A stretch of 64,000 nucleotides of DNA from an uncultured Eubacterium sp. (GTDB taxonomy: Bacteria > Bacillota > Clostridia > Peptostreptococcales > Anaerovoracaceae): NCBI GenBank assembly GCA_900543485.1, contig UQRM01000009.1:1-64000 (forward strand), in the 5' to 3' direction. The translations under genes were made by a program, and so were the position numbers. The notes below the pieces were generated by a model that saw only the letters and a list, made by a program, of their open reading frames with translations, had not been told where the DNA came from and ran no database searches. Shown here one piece after another: positions 56,076-64,000 of the stretch (position 1 is its first letter; each line of letters starts with the position of its first letter).

Positions 56076-57357
56076 CTTTTATCATCCTCCTGATATCGCT
56101 TATAAGATATAACGAGCCCGCGAACAATATCACGTCGCAGCAGTTCTTCCTGCTTTCAGCAAGTGCCAGGCTATCCTCCGGACTGGGCGCTACGTCAGGC
56201 TCCACCCCCATACTCTTCAGACGCTCCGCCAACTCCTCCGCTTTCATTTTCCGCGGATTATCCGGCTCCGTAACTATTATATCCTTTGTTATCCCGATCA
56301 ACGAATGCAAGATATCGTTTACAGCTTTGTCGGCCAGCATTCCTGTCACCAGCAAGATACGGCTGCCCTCAAAATGACGTTTCATAGTATCATACAGCGC
56401 CTTTGCCCCGGCTTCATTATGAGCTCCGTCCACGATGATGACCGGGTCTTCTCCCAGTATCTCGAAACGCCCCGGCTGCACGGCTTTCTTAAGGCCCCGG
56501 TAAAGCGCCTGTCTTTCCACCTTTATCGTTCTTTCTTTACGAAGCACCTCTATCACGGCCAGCGCTGTCTTCAGATTTTCCACCTGATGGCGTCCCGCCA
56601 TGGACAATTCAACATCACTGTAATCCGTCCCGTACATCTCCAATGTCACCGTCTGAGAAAAGGGAGTCTCGTGGGACACACCGGCCCTGATGCGCGATAC
56701 GTCGTAGAGACGGCAGCCCTTTTCGTAGGCTGTCCTGGCTATGACAGCCGCCGCGTCGCGGTCACTGACGTTGGACACTACCGGGACTGCCGGCTTTATT
56801 ATCCCGGCTTTTTCGGCCGCTATCTCCGCCAGGGTATTTCCCAGCACATTCATATGGTCGTATGAAATGGAACAGATAGCGCATATGAGGGGCTTGTCGA
56901 TTATATTGGTGGAATCGCCTCTGCCTCCCAGACCGACCTCAAGTATCACTATATCAGCGTCCTTTTCGGCGAAGTACAACAGGCCTATAGCTGTAACCAC
57001 CTCAAACTCTGTCGGTGATTCCGATCCTTCCGCCACCATTTCGGCAGCGGCCGCCAGAACTCTGTTCCCGTATGCCTCCAGGTCGCTGTCGGAGATATTC
57101 TCTCCTCCTAACTGTATCCTCTCGTTGAAACTTTCGATGAAAGGTGATGTGAAAAGACCTACGCTGTAACCACACTCCGCCAGGCCAGCCTCCAGGAACT
57201 TGCAGACCGAACCTTTTCCGTTGGTTCCTGCCACATGGATGACATCCAGCTCTTCCTGAGGATCGCCCAGCTTTTCCATCAGTGTCTCCATGCGTTCAAG
57301 TCCCAGGACACTGCCAAATTTATTGAATTCGTGTATTTTTCCTATGATATCTGTCAT
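56062..57357 (-). CDS. folC: Folylpolyglutamate synthase / dihydrofolate synthase
   Basis: FolC adds glutamates to folates. The 431-residue protein has the Mur-ligase-type P-loop HVAGTNGKGSVCKFLE, EVGLGGRGDSTN, and IVDGAHNEAGAKALYD. It overlaps valS by four bases (ATGA), a common valS-folC pairing in Firmicutes. The length is typical. Confidence 0.95.
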   Translation of the reverse strand: MTDIIGKIHEFNKFGSVLGLERMETLMEKLGDPQEELDVIHVAGTNGKGSVCKFLEAGLAECGYSVGLFTSPFIESFNERIQLGGENISDSDLEAYGNRVLAAAAEMVAEGSESPTEFEVVTAIGLLYFAEKDADIVILEVGLGGRGDSTNIIDKPLICAICSISYDHMNVLGNTLAEIAAEKAGIIKPAVPVVSNVSDRDAAAVIARTAYEKGCRLYDVSRIRAGVSHETPFSQTVTLEMYGTDYSDVELSMAGRHQVENLKTALAVIEVLRKERTIKVERQALYRGLKKAVQPGRFEILGEDPVIIVDGAHNEAGAKALYDTMKRHFEGSRILLVTGMLADKAVNDILHSLIGITKDIIVTEPDNPRKMKAEELAERLKSMGVEPDVAPSPEDSLALAESRKNCCDVILFAGSLYLISDIRRMIKDGGR

Positions 57358-60050
57358 TTCACCTTTTTCTCGACAAGAGCCAGTCTTTCACATACCTTGG
57401 CAAGCATTTCCTCATATTTGACCTTTTTGGCCTTTTCCTCGTTTATGACTTTTTCAGGAGCTTTACTGATGAAGCCTTCGTTGGACAGCTTTCCATCCAC
57501 TCGCTTCACTTCGCTCTCCAGCTTCTTCTTTTCCTTTTTGAGCCTGTCCAGCTCTGCCTCGTAATCCATGATATCATCGAGAGGGATAAAGACCTCCGCT
57601 CCGTCCACTACTGCGGACATAACCTCTTCAGGCACATCAGCCTTGCTGGCAGCGAAAATTATCTCCGTTATATTGGCCAGATTCTCGATGTAGCGCACTC
57701 CGGCTCTCACCACAGGTTCTTTGCCGTCAGCGCAGAGCATCACAGCCCGCAGCTTCCTGCTCGGAGCCGCATCAGCTTCGGCTCTTATATTTCTGATGCT
57801 CCTGATGATATCCATAGCCATTTCCAGCTTCTCCGCTTCTTCCGGGAAAGTCAGCGCTTCATCGTAGAGCGGCCAGCGTTCCTTTATCAGGAAATTGTCC
57901 GGATTGTCCTTCGCGGCTCTGCCTTTTGGCAGATACGTCCAGATCTCCTCGGTTATATATGGCATGAATGGATGGAGCAATCTCAGCATATCCTTGAGGA
58001 CTCTCACAAGAACAGCTCTGGCTATCTGCTTGTCAGTCTCATCATCGCCGTAAAGTCTTCCTTTCACGATCTCGATGTACCAGTCGCAGAATTCGTTCCA
58101 GATGAGATCATATGCCCTCTGTCCCGCCAATGCCAGATCGAATTTTTCCATAGTTTCTGTTATATACCTGACCGCATCGTTGACTCTGGATATTATCCAC
58201 TTATCCTCGTCTCTGAGGGCAGCAGCCTTCAGGTCGGTCAGGTCGGCCATCTTTCTGAAATCACCATCATCGTCCTGCAGATTCATTATCACGAACCTGG
58301 ACGCGTTCCACAGCTTGTTGGCGAAATTCCTGGCCGATTCCAGTCTGTCGGTCTTGAATCGCATATCGTTACCGGGAGTTATACCTGTAGTGAGCATGAA
58401 TCTCAACGCGTCGGCTCCATACTGGTCTATGATCTCCAGCGGGTCTATACCATTGCCCAGGGATTTGCTCATTTTTCGGCCCTGCGCGTCTCTCACCAGA
58501 CCATGGACGTAGACGTATTTGAACGGGACTTTCCCTGTAGTCTCCAGAGCCGAGAACACCATCCTCACTACCCAGAAGAATATGATATCATATCCCGTCA
58601 CCAGCACATCAGTAGGATAGAAATACCTGAAATCTTCCGTCTCCTCCGGCCAGCCCAGAGTAGAAAACGGCCACAGAGCCGACGAGAACCATGTATCCAA
58701 TACATCCTCATCCTGCTTTATATTGGCGCCACCACACTTGCTGCATTTGTCGGGGGCTGTCTCGGCCACCATCAGTTCACCGCAGTCCTGACAATAATAG
58801 GCCGGTATCCTGTGGCCCCACCAGAGCTGCCTCGAGATGCACCAGTCTCTTATCTCCTCCAGCCATCTCAGATATGTCTTCTCGAATCTTTCAGGCACAT
58901 GTATCAGCTCACCCTTCTTCGCTGCCTCTATGGCAGGTTTGGCCAGCTGATCCATCTTGACGAACCACTGATCGGAAAGCATTGGCTCCACTACTGTACC
59001 GCACCTGTAACATTCACCTACAGGTATGACTTTTTCCTCAGTCCTGACCAGATATCCCGCCTCATCCAGGTCTTTGACCCACGCCTTACGGCATTCATAT
59101 CTGTCCATGCCTTCATATTTTCCGGCCAGACTGTTCATCGTCGCGTCAGGATCTATGCAGGACAGATTCTCGAGATCATGTCTCTGCCCTACCTCGAAGT
59201 CATTAGGATCGTGGGCCGGCGTTATCTTAACAGCACCTGTTCCCTTCTCCGGATCAGGATATGGGTCGGCCACTACAGGGATCTCCCTGCCTACCAGCGG
59301 CAAGATCACCTTTTTACCTACCATTTCCCTGTATCTCTCATCGTCCGGATGTACGGCAATGGCCACATCTCCAAACATGGTCTCAGGTCTGGAAGTCGCC
59401 ACTACGATGCCTTCGCCCCCATCGGCCGCAGGATATCTGAAATACCAGTACATCCCGTTCCTGTCCTCGTGTTCTACCTCGGCATCCGAAAGAGATGTCC
59501 CGCATTCGGGACACCAGTTGATGAGCCTGTTGCCTTTGTATATGAGGCCCTTGTTATAAAGCTGCACGAAGAAATGATTCACCGCTCTGCTGCACCCTTC
59601 GTCCATGGTGAACCGTTCTCTGCTCCAGTCACAGGAATCGCCCAGCTTTCGACACTGCTTCGTTATCTTGCCTCCGAATTCTTCCTTCCATGCCCATGCT
59701 CTTTTGAGGAATTCCTCTCTTCCCAGGTCTTCTTTCTCCAGACCTTCCTCTTCTCTTATCCTGTTGACCACCTTCACCTCAGTGGCGATACTTGCATGAT
59801 CGCTTCCCGGAAGCCAGAGAGCGCTGTATCCCTGAAGACGCTTGAACCTGGTCAGCACGTCCTGCAGCGTCTGATCCAGCGCATGTCCCATGTGGAGCTG
59901 CCCTGTTATGTTTGGAGGCGGCATCACTATGGTGAAAGGTTTCTTGTCAGGGTCCCTTTCAGCTCTGAAGGCCCCGCTTTTTTCCCACATCTCGTAGATC
60001 CTGTCCTCAAAACTCTTCGGATCATATGTTTTCGCTAAATTCTTTTCCAT
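57354..60050 (-). CDS. valS: Valyl-tRNA synthetase
   Basis: This class I synthetase charges tRNA-Val. The 898-residue protein shows the HIGH-type motif in NITGQLHMGHALD, a CP1 editing domain, zinc-type cysteines (INWCPECGTSLSD, CQDCGELM..CSKCG), the KMSKS motif in RKMSKSLGNGIDPL, and a C-terminal coiled coil (ELDRLKKEKKKLESEVKR). AAGGAG lies upstream of the ATG. No T-box leader is seen; the gene follows a small membrane protein gene after 23 bases. Confidence 0.97.
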   Translation of the reverse strand: MEKNLAKTYDPKSFEDRIYEMWEKSGAFRAERDPDKKPFTIVMPPPNITGQLHMGHALDQTLQDVLTRFKRLQGYSALWLPGSDHASIATEVKVVNRIREEEGLEKEDLGREEFLKRAWAWKEEFGGKITKQCRKLGDSCDWSRERFTMDEGCSRAVNHFFVQLYNKGLIYKGNRLINWCPECGTSLSDAEVEHEDRNGMYWYFRYPAADGGEGIVVATSRPETMFGDVAIAVHPDDERYREMVGKKVILPLVGREIPVVADPYPDPEKGTGAVKITPAHDPNDFEVGQRHDLENLSCIDPDATMNSLAGKYEGMDRYECRKAWVKDLDEAGYLVRTEEKVIPVGECYRCGTVVEPMLSDQWFVKMDQLAKPAIEAAKKGELIHVPERFEKTYLRWLEEIRDWCISRQLWWGHRIPAYYCQDCGELMVAETAPDKCSKCGGANIKQDEDVLDTWFSSALWPFSTLGWPEETEDFRYFYPTDVLVTGYDIIFFWVVRMVFSALETTGKVPFKYVYVHGLVRDAQGRKMSKSLGNGIDPLEIIDQYGADALRFMLTTGITPGNDMRFKTDRLESARNFANKLWNASRFVIMNLQDDDGDFRKMADLTDLKAAALRDEDKWIISRVNDAVRYITETMEKFDLALAGQRAYDLIWNEFCDWYIEIVKGRLYGDDETDKQIARAVLVRVLKDMLRLLHPFMPYITEEIWTYLPKGRAAKDNPDNFLIKERWPLYDEALTFPEEAEKLEMAMDIIRSIRNIRAEADAAPSRKLRAVMLCADGKEPVVRAGVRYIENLANITEIIFAASKADVPEEVMSAVVDGAEVFIPLDDIMDYEAELDRLKKEKKKLESEVKRVDGKLSNEGFISKAPEKVINEEKAKKVKYEEMLAKVCERLALVEKKVK

Positions 60051-60073
60051 CTTTTCAATATCTCCTTACCGCT

Positions 60074-60571
60074 TCAGGCCGCCAGGCCTTTTTTTCTCTG
60101 TTCTTCATATTTTCTCTTCGCGCGGACACCGTATACACCGCCTGCGATGCTGACGACAGCTAATATCACCGCTATTATGGCATATGTCTTGTACACTCCT
60201 CCAAATCTATCAAATTCCATCTCCTGAGCTCCATCAGCTGTGACTTTGTACCGGTAGATATCCCACCCGGTATCCAGATTGACGTCTATATGATCATCTC
60301 CATTGGACATGATGCCTTCCTCGTATTCGTAATTATCGGCGAAACGCGTAAATATGGCTACTCCAAATTCCGACTCCCCGACTGTGAAAACATACATGGC
60401 TTTATTGCCATGCTCCTCTGTCGCCGTCACTGCTATATCATCGGCTTCGGATTCCTTCTCTATTATGGATACCACCTCGCTCTCCGAGGCTCCCGATATA
60501 TAATCGGTGGCTATTGGAAACAGGACAAAGGCTGCGAATACAAGCCACATCATTATTATCACATTCTTCAC
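60074..60571 (-). CDS. Small membrane-anchored protein of unknown function
   Basis: This 165-residue protein is not recognised. It has a hydrophobic N-terminal helix (about 3-22), an extracytoplasmic domain of about 100 acidic residues, a second helix (about 129-150) and a basic tail RAKRKYEEQRKKG. The extracytoplasmic part holds repeated acidic patches and few cysteines. Its start overlaps the sseB-like stop (ATGA), and valS follows. The overlap implies co-translation with its neighbours. Confidence 0.8.
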   Translation of the reverse strand: MKNVIIMMWLVFAAFVLFPIATDYISGASESEVVSIIEKESEADDIAVTATEEHGNKAMYVFTVGESEFGVAIFTRFADNYEYEEGIMSNGDDHIDVNLDTGWDIYRYKVTADGAQEMEFDRFGGVYKTYAIIAVILAVVSIAGGVYGVRAKRKYEEQRKKGLAA

Positions 60572-61038
60572 TTTCCGCCCGCTCCTTTCCTTTCCTTTTC
60601 CATGTCGCGCTTCATGGCCGCGACCATTTCCGTTCTGAAGCAGAGATTATCACTCATAGGGTTTATGGAAAACCCGGCGATACCGCTCTGAGGCATCAAC
60701 AATATTGCTGCCAGGTCATCAAAGTTAACAATCATACTGTGCTGATCCTTTTCGATATCACACTTCAGCATTTCCTCTCCATCTGTGAAGACCGGATAGT
60801 AAAGTTCTCCATTTTTAGCCTTTATCAACTCAAAGCTTATCCTGGTGTCCTTCTCGAGCACCACTTCCTTCAGCTTCTCATCGTACTCAGGATCTTTGTC
60901 CATGGAAACCGGAATCAACAGTCTTGCCTTCACCACTTCATTGAGCAGTCTTACGGAGTTCTCCTCGTTAGGCTCCTTTCGCGCATCTTTTATGGCTTTT
61001 TTCAGAGCCGGATTCTTAACGGGCTTTGCCTGTTCCAT
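60568..61038 (-). CDS. SseB-family protein
   Basis: This 156-residue protein matches the SseB N-terminal domain seen in many Firmicutes: ARLLIPVSMDKD, LYYPVFTDGEEM, and VNFDDLAAILLMPQSGIAGFSINP (quoted in part). The domain's function in bacteria outside secretion systems is unknown. It lies between the short larC and the small membrane protein gene. Confidence 0.8.
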   Translation of the reverse strand: MEQAKPVKNPALKKAIKDARKEPNEENSVRLLNEVVKARLLIPVSMDKDPEYDEKLKEVVLEKDTRISFELIKAKNGELYYPVFTDGEEMLKCDIEKDQHSMIVNFDDLAAILLMPQSGIAGFSINPMSDNLCFRTEMVAAMKRDMEKERKGAGGK

Positions 61039-61070
61039 CGTCGATATTCCTCCTTATCTGTCCCTCCGGA

Positions 61071-61799
61071 TCATATTTCCAAAAGATATGCCTTAAGACC
61101 TGGACGTCCTGTCGATCTGCTGCCCCTCGCCTCTGTCTCCGCCAGCACTTTCGCCTGAGCCAACAGACCATCGCCATATGTCCCGCATGTCAGTCCCGCC
61201 CCAGTTTCCGTTTGTGCTCCTATCCCCATCAAGCCTGCCAATCCCGAGGGTGTGACCATCTCCGTCTCCACATCAGCACTCCTGAAGACGTAGCTGCATT
61301 TTTCACGAAGCGCCATCACCGCCGGCACCGGAACACTTATCTCACCGTGGCTGCACAGGATAGTGCCGTGCCCGTCATATATATCAGAGACCACCACTTT
61401 ATCAGGTGCTATGATTTCAAGCGCCATCCCTATCGCCAGCGCATTCTTCACCGCTTCGTCCCTGCCGACTTCATGGAAATGCACTGTTTCCAATGTCGCG
61501 TCATGTACCTTCGCTTCAGCTTCCGCTATATGGCTGTATATATCGAGAGCGGTCTCCTTCGCCGCCTCTGAAAATCCGCTTTCTTCTATGATTTCTCTGA
61601 CCTTCCTGAAGCTCCTGCCGTGACCATGACTGTGTCCATGGTGTTTTTCACGATCATCGTGGCCTTCGTGTTCACCTTTCAGCGTTTCCTTCTCCATCAT
61701 CTCATATATCCGCGGTCCATTGCCGCTCAAGCTGCTGACGGCATTCAGCAGCATATCGCCGCTTATCCCATTACTGCAGTCGAAATATAAAATCTTCAT
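61071..61799 (-). CDS. larC: Short LarC-like nickel-binding protein
   Basis: LarC inserts nickel into the pyridinium pincer cofactor (NPN) of lactate racemase-type enzymes. This 242-residue protein has MKILYFDCSNGISGDMLLNAV at the start (part), a His-rich loop (about 43-60, HEGHDDREKHHGHSHGHG), AEAEAKVHDATLETVHFHEVG, and HGEISVPVPAVMAL with a METEMVTPSGLAGL-like segment. Full LarC is about 400 residues, made from larC1 and larC2 often by frameshifting. Here the larC2-like half is absent, and the N-terminal domain is shortened between LLNAV and the His loop. No larC2 or other lar genes flank it, so it may be a nickel store or chaperone. Confidence 0.85.
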   Translation of the reverse strand: MKILYFDCSNGISGDMLLNAVSSLSGNGPRIYEMMEKETLKGEHEGHDDREKHHGHSHGHGRSFRKVREIIEESGFSEAAKETALDIYSHIAEAEAKVHDATLETVHFHEVGRDEAVKNALAIGMALEIIAPDKVVVSDIYDGHGTILCSHGEISVPVPAVMALREKCSYVFRSADVETEMVTPSGLAGLMGIGAQTETGAGLTCGTYGDGLLAQAKVLAETEARGSRSTGRPGLKAYLLEI

Positions 61800-61952
61800 C
61801 GATCTACCATCCTCTTCCTAAAAAGATACTACCTTTTAATATACATTGAATGGCCGAAAAAGTAAAGTATCAAAACCGCTGCAACAACTGTCTCTCGGTC
61901 GACAGAACGGTATGACGTCACCTGCGCGCCGGTATCATGATGTTTCCCCGTA

Positions 61953-61981
61953 TTTACATTTTGATGATATGGGATTATAAT
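61953..61981 (+). promoter_or_regulatory. Promoter of the LuxR-type regulator
   Basis: TTTACA (61953-61958) and TATAAT (61976-61981) are 17 bases apart. The 62-base leader after it ends with CTCCTGAACAGGAG (62023-62036), which can form a small stem over the ribosome binding site. Confidence 0.75.
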
Positions 61982-62041
61982 TGTATATATTAAAATACAG
62001 CAGACGTATACATTATATGCGTCTCCTGAACAGGAGGCCTG

Positions 62042-62842
62042 ATGAAAAAACTTGAACAGCGAGAATGGGCATTCATAGACGACATAGTCTACTACATCTA
62101 CAATAATGACGACTTCATAGACGAGCGAAAGACTTTCCTTTCCTTTATAAATCAGCTGATACCCAATAACTTCTCCGTATTTCACCTCTCCGACAGATCT
62201 GGCGAACATCTTCTTTGCGATCCCGTCATATTCGTACCGGGAGAAAAGAACGGAGCCACTGTCGAGCAGATCGAAACCATCTACCGTTATATAGAGAAAT
62301 ACGAAGAAGAAGACTTCGGGAAATGGATAATGCTGGTTGGCAAGAGAGACGTATACAGAGAAATGGATCTCATCGATGACAACGATATCCGAGCCACCGG
62401 ATATTTCAACGACACCTACGCGACGTTCAATGTCAAATACAGCATGCAGATAATATCAGCCTATAACAAGGAATTCCAGGGTGCCATCGTTCTGGGCCGA
62501 AGCAAAGAGGACGGTGACTTTTCCGATAAGGAGCTGTATATGATGGAAATCATAAACAAGCATCTGAGTCTGAAGCTATACAAGCTGTCCCACCGTTCTC
62601 CGTCCGATGGCAATGTCTATACTCATCTCGATGAGAAAATTTATGAAATGGCAGAAGACAGTATGCTGACAAAGAGAGAGACCGAGGTGGTCTTCAAGGT
62701 AGTCAAAGAGAGCATGACCAACGAAGAGATATGCAGCGACCTCTGCATCACAGCTCACACCCTCAATAAACATCTCAGCAATATATACATGAAATGTGGC
62801 GTCAACAGCAGAGTAGCGCTGATACAAAAAGCTCTTTCATAA
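62042..62842 (+). CDS. LuxR-family (GerE-type HTH) transcriptional regulator
   Basis: This 266-residue protein has a C-terminal LuxR-type helix-turn-helix (about 208-264: LTKRETEVVFKVVKES..TNEEICSDLCITAHTLNKHLSNIYMKCGV, in parts). The N-terminal 190 residues resemble no named sensor domain that I recognise, though the alternating pattern and an EFQGAIVLGRSKEDGDFSDKEL segment suggest a GAF/PAS-like ligand domain. No receiver-domain aspartate is evident. An AGGAGG site precedes the ATG. It stands alone upstream of an NhaC-family antiporter gene, a plausible target. Confidence 0.88.
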   Translation: MKKLEQREWAFIDDIVYYIYNNDDFIDERKTFLSFINQLIPNNFSVFHLSDRSGEHLLCDPVIFVPGEKNGATVEQIETIYRYIEKYEEEDFGKWIMLVGKRDVYREMDLIDDNDIRATGYFNDTYATFNVKYSMQIISAYNKEFQGAIVLGRSKEDGDFSDKELYMMEIINKHLSLKLYKLSHRSPSDGNVYTHLDEKIYEMAEDSMLTKRETEVVFKVVKESMTNEEICSDLCITAHTLNKHLSNIYMKCGVNSRVALIQKALS

Positions 62843-62851
62843 GTTCGTCAT

Positions 62852-62891
62852 AGCCGCGCGGCAGGTAACGACCTCCCCTGCGGCTTTTTTT
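62852..62891 (+). terminator. Rho-independent terminator after the LuxR-type gene
   Basis: AGCCGC..GGCAGG pairs with CCTCCCCTGCGGCT across a short loop and is followed by seven T. Confidence 0.85.
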
Positions 62892-63248
62892 ATCTTACTT
62901 TATCTTATTTTTGTCATACTATTTATGTGTTTGCAGTCTATTGATTATTCATTTCCGAAAATTAGGTAGCTATTTTTCGTCATTTTTTGTCTTCTGCACC
63001 AAATATAGCTTTTTAATGCCATATAATACGCAAATTAATAAAAACGCTGCCGTACAGACAACATTTATCATACTCATAAATATGTATTCATTACAAAAAC
63101 TCTACATATTTTCAGGTATATATACTTTATATCACGGCAATATTCATCAAATTTATCAGTCTTTTAAACAATTAAAATTATTTGATTTTAACGAATACTT
63201 TGTTAACATTTTTTCATGCGAATCAACACATGAAAGGAGCCAGAAAAC
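62892..63248. other. AT-rich intergenic stretch upstream of the antiporter
   Basis: This 357-base stretch is clearly richer in A and T than its surroundings. It holds no convincing gene. TTGATT/TAACAT-like promoter pieces occur near 63180-63220 but with poor spacing. An AAAGGAGC site at its end serves the next gene. It is the likely place for regulator binding. Confidence 0.5.
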
Positions 63249-64000
63249 ATGAACTTTCTTGAATTATCATTCTGGTCCGTTATACCTCCACTGCTGACTA
63301 TCTTTCTTGTACTGAAGACCCGAAAGATCCTCCTTTCCATGGCTGTAGGTATAACGCTGGGATGCTTCATCCTGGGTAAATTCAACCCGATAAACGCACT
63401 TAAACATTTCGACAGCATATTTATAGGAACATACAACGAAGACGGGACGCTCACTCCCGGCTCCATCACTACACCTGACAACCTGATGGTTCTTCTGTCC
63501 ATGGTGATAATAGGGGCCTTGATAGGACTTCTCGTGAAGTCGGGCGGCTCTCATGCATTTGCGGAATACATGGCAAGACGCATCAACAGCAAGAAGCGCG
63601 CGGGCCTGATGACGTGCCTCCTGGGCACCCTGCTGATGATCGATGACTATTTCGACAATCTGACTACCGGTGCTACCATGAGAGCAATATCCGATAAGAA
63701 CAGCGTTCCTCGCGAGAAGCTTTCATATTACATAGACTCGACGGTATGCGGCATCAATTCCATATCACCTATATCCAGTTGGTCAGCATTTCTGGCAGGC
63801 CTCCTGGCGACGGGAATGGCCACTGCGGGTCTGGAGGGCAATTCCTACCAGCTCCTGCTCAGATCCATCCCGTACAACTTTTTCATATTCGTCTGTCTTG
63901 TAATGGTTTACTGCGTAGCGGCTTTCAACCTCAATATAGGGCCTATGGCCCGCGCCGAAAAGAGAGCCGCTACGACAGGAAAGCTGTTAGAGCATTCATT
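63249..64000 (+). CDS. Na+/H+ antiporter NhaC family protein (N-terminal part, cut by window end)
   Basis: The frame from ATG 63249 runs open to the window end, 250 residues. It is polytopic (helices near 11-27, 33-50, 80-98, 118-135, 165-185, 195-215). MIDDYFDNLTTGATMRAISDK and NSISPISSWSAFLAGLLATG resemble the conserved region of the NhaC-type antiporter family. AAAGGAGC lies eight bases before the ATG. Substrate may be Na+/H+ or, as in some family members, malate/lactate or an amino acid. The C-terminal half is outside the window. Confidence 0.85.
   Translation, partial: MNFLELSFWSVIPPLLTIFLVLKTRKILLSMAVGITLGCFILGKFNPINALKHFDSIFIGTYNEDGTLTPGSITTPDNLMVLLSMVIIGALIGLLVKSGGSHAFAEYMARRINSKKRAGLMTCLLGTLLMIDDYFDNLTTGATMRAISDKNSVPREKLSYYIDSTVCGINSISPISSWSAFLAGLLATGMATAGLEGNSYQLLLRSIPYNFFIFVCLVMVYCVAAFNLNIGPMARAEKRAATTGKLLEHS

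Noticed and set aside
57972..60038. 688-codon open frame on the plus strand opposite valS
   Set aside because: It lies wholly within valS on the other strand. Codon bias of valS removes stops from this frame; no start site, promoter or protein family could be seen.

Overview
The window reads as chromosomal DNA of an anaerobic, amino-acid-fermenting member of the Clostridia (Firmicutes). Evidence: Gram-positive SRP RNA–dnaX–ybaB–recR–bofA synteny, a T-box leader, strong AGGAGG ribosome binding sites, a BofA-like sporulation protein, an Ech-type [NiFe] hydrogenase, a beta-aminoacyl-CoA ammonia-lyase cassette and three large APC amino-acid permeases. A family-level placement such as Anaerovoracaceae is only an inference. 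Nearly every gene is on the minus strand; exceptions are trxB, the luxR-type regulator and the last, cut gene (nhaC-type). No tRNA, rRNA or CRISPR array was recognised.

Layout. 1-301: 5' part of a group II intron, cut by the window edge and sitting directly after the tuf terminator. 302-5001: str operon (rpsL, rpsG, fusA, tuf) with its promoter. 5.1-8.0 kb: three-gene catabolic cassette (CoA-acylating aldehyde dehydrogenase and two hotdog-fold ammonia-lyase paralogues). 8.2-15.8 kb: rpoB-rpoC. 15.9-19.7 kb: two APC permeases. 19.8-23.6 kb: rpmG-secE-nusG-rplK-rplA and, behind an L10 leader/attenuator, rplJ-rplL. The usual continuous rpl-rpo-str block is therefore opened twice by amino-acid metabolism genes. 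23.7-29.6 kb: six-gene Ech hydrogenase operon (echABCDEF order) whose last gene is an eight-cluster polyferredoxin. 29.8-32.4 kb: divergent thioredoxin reductase and a third APC permease. 32.6-35.9 kb: bofA, recR, ybaB, dnaX, SRP RNA. 36-42 kb: HypE-like AIR synthase, ligA, pcrA, M50 protease. 42-45.4 kb: ABC transporter of the TrpXYZ type behind a T-box with a candidate UGG (Trp) specifier. 45.4-45.96 kb: gene-free stretch with repeated hairpins. 46-53.8 kb: sppA, a threonyl-tRNA synthetase without TGS domain, ddl, an LCP cell-wall ligase, and a GtrA-phosphoglucomutase fusion. 53.9-61.8 kb: SSB-like protein, then an operon larC(short)-sseB-hypothetical-valS-folC-dagK-GNAT. 62.0-64.0 kb: LuxR-type regulator and the start of an NhaC-family antiporter, cut by the window end.

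How it fits together (inference): permeases import amino acids; CoA-dependent oxidation and deamination of amino-acid-derived compounds produces acyl-CoA and reduced ferredoxin; Ech can dispose of electrons as H2 while building an ion gradient, and the NhaC-type antiporter could exchange Na+ and H+. Most other genes are housekeeping. The most unusual items are the ALDH/ammonia-lyase cassette, the expanded EchF polyferredoxin, the GtrA-phosphomutase fusion with an internal start site, and the repeated TGCCGGATTTT hairpins.
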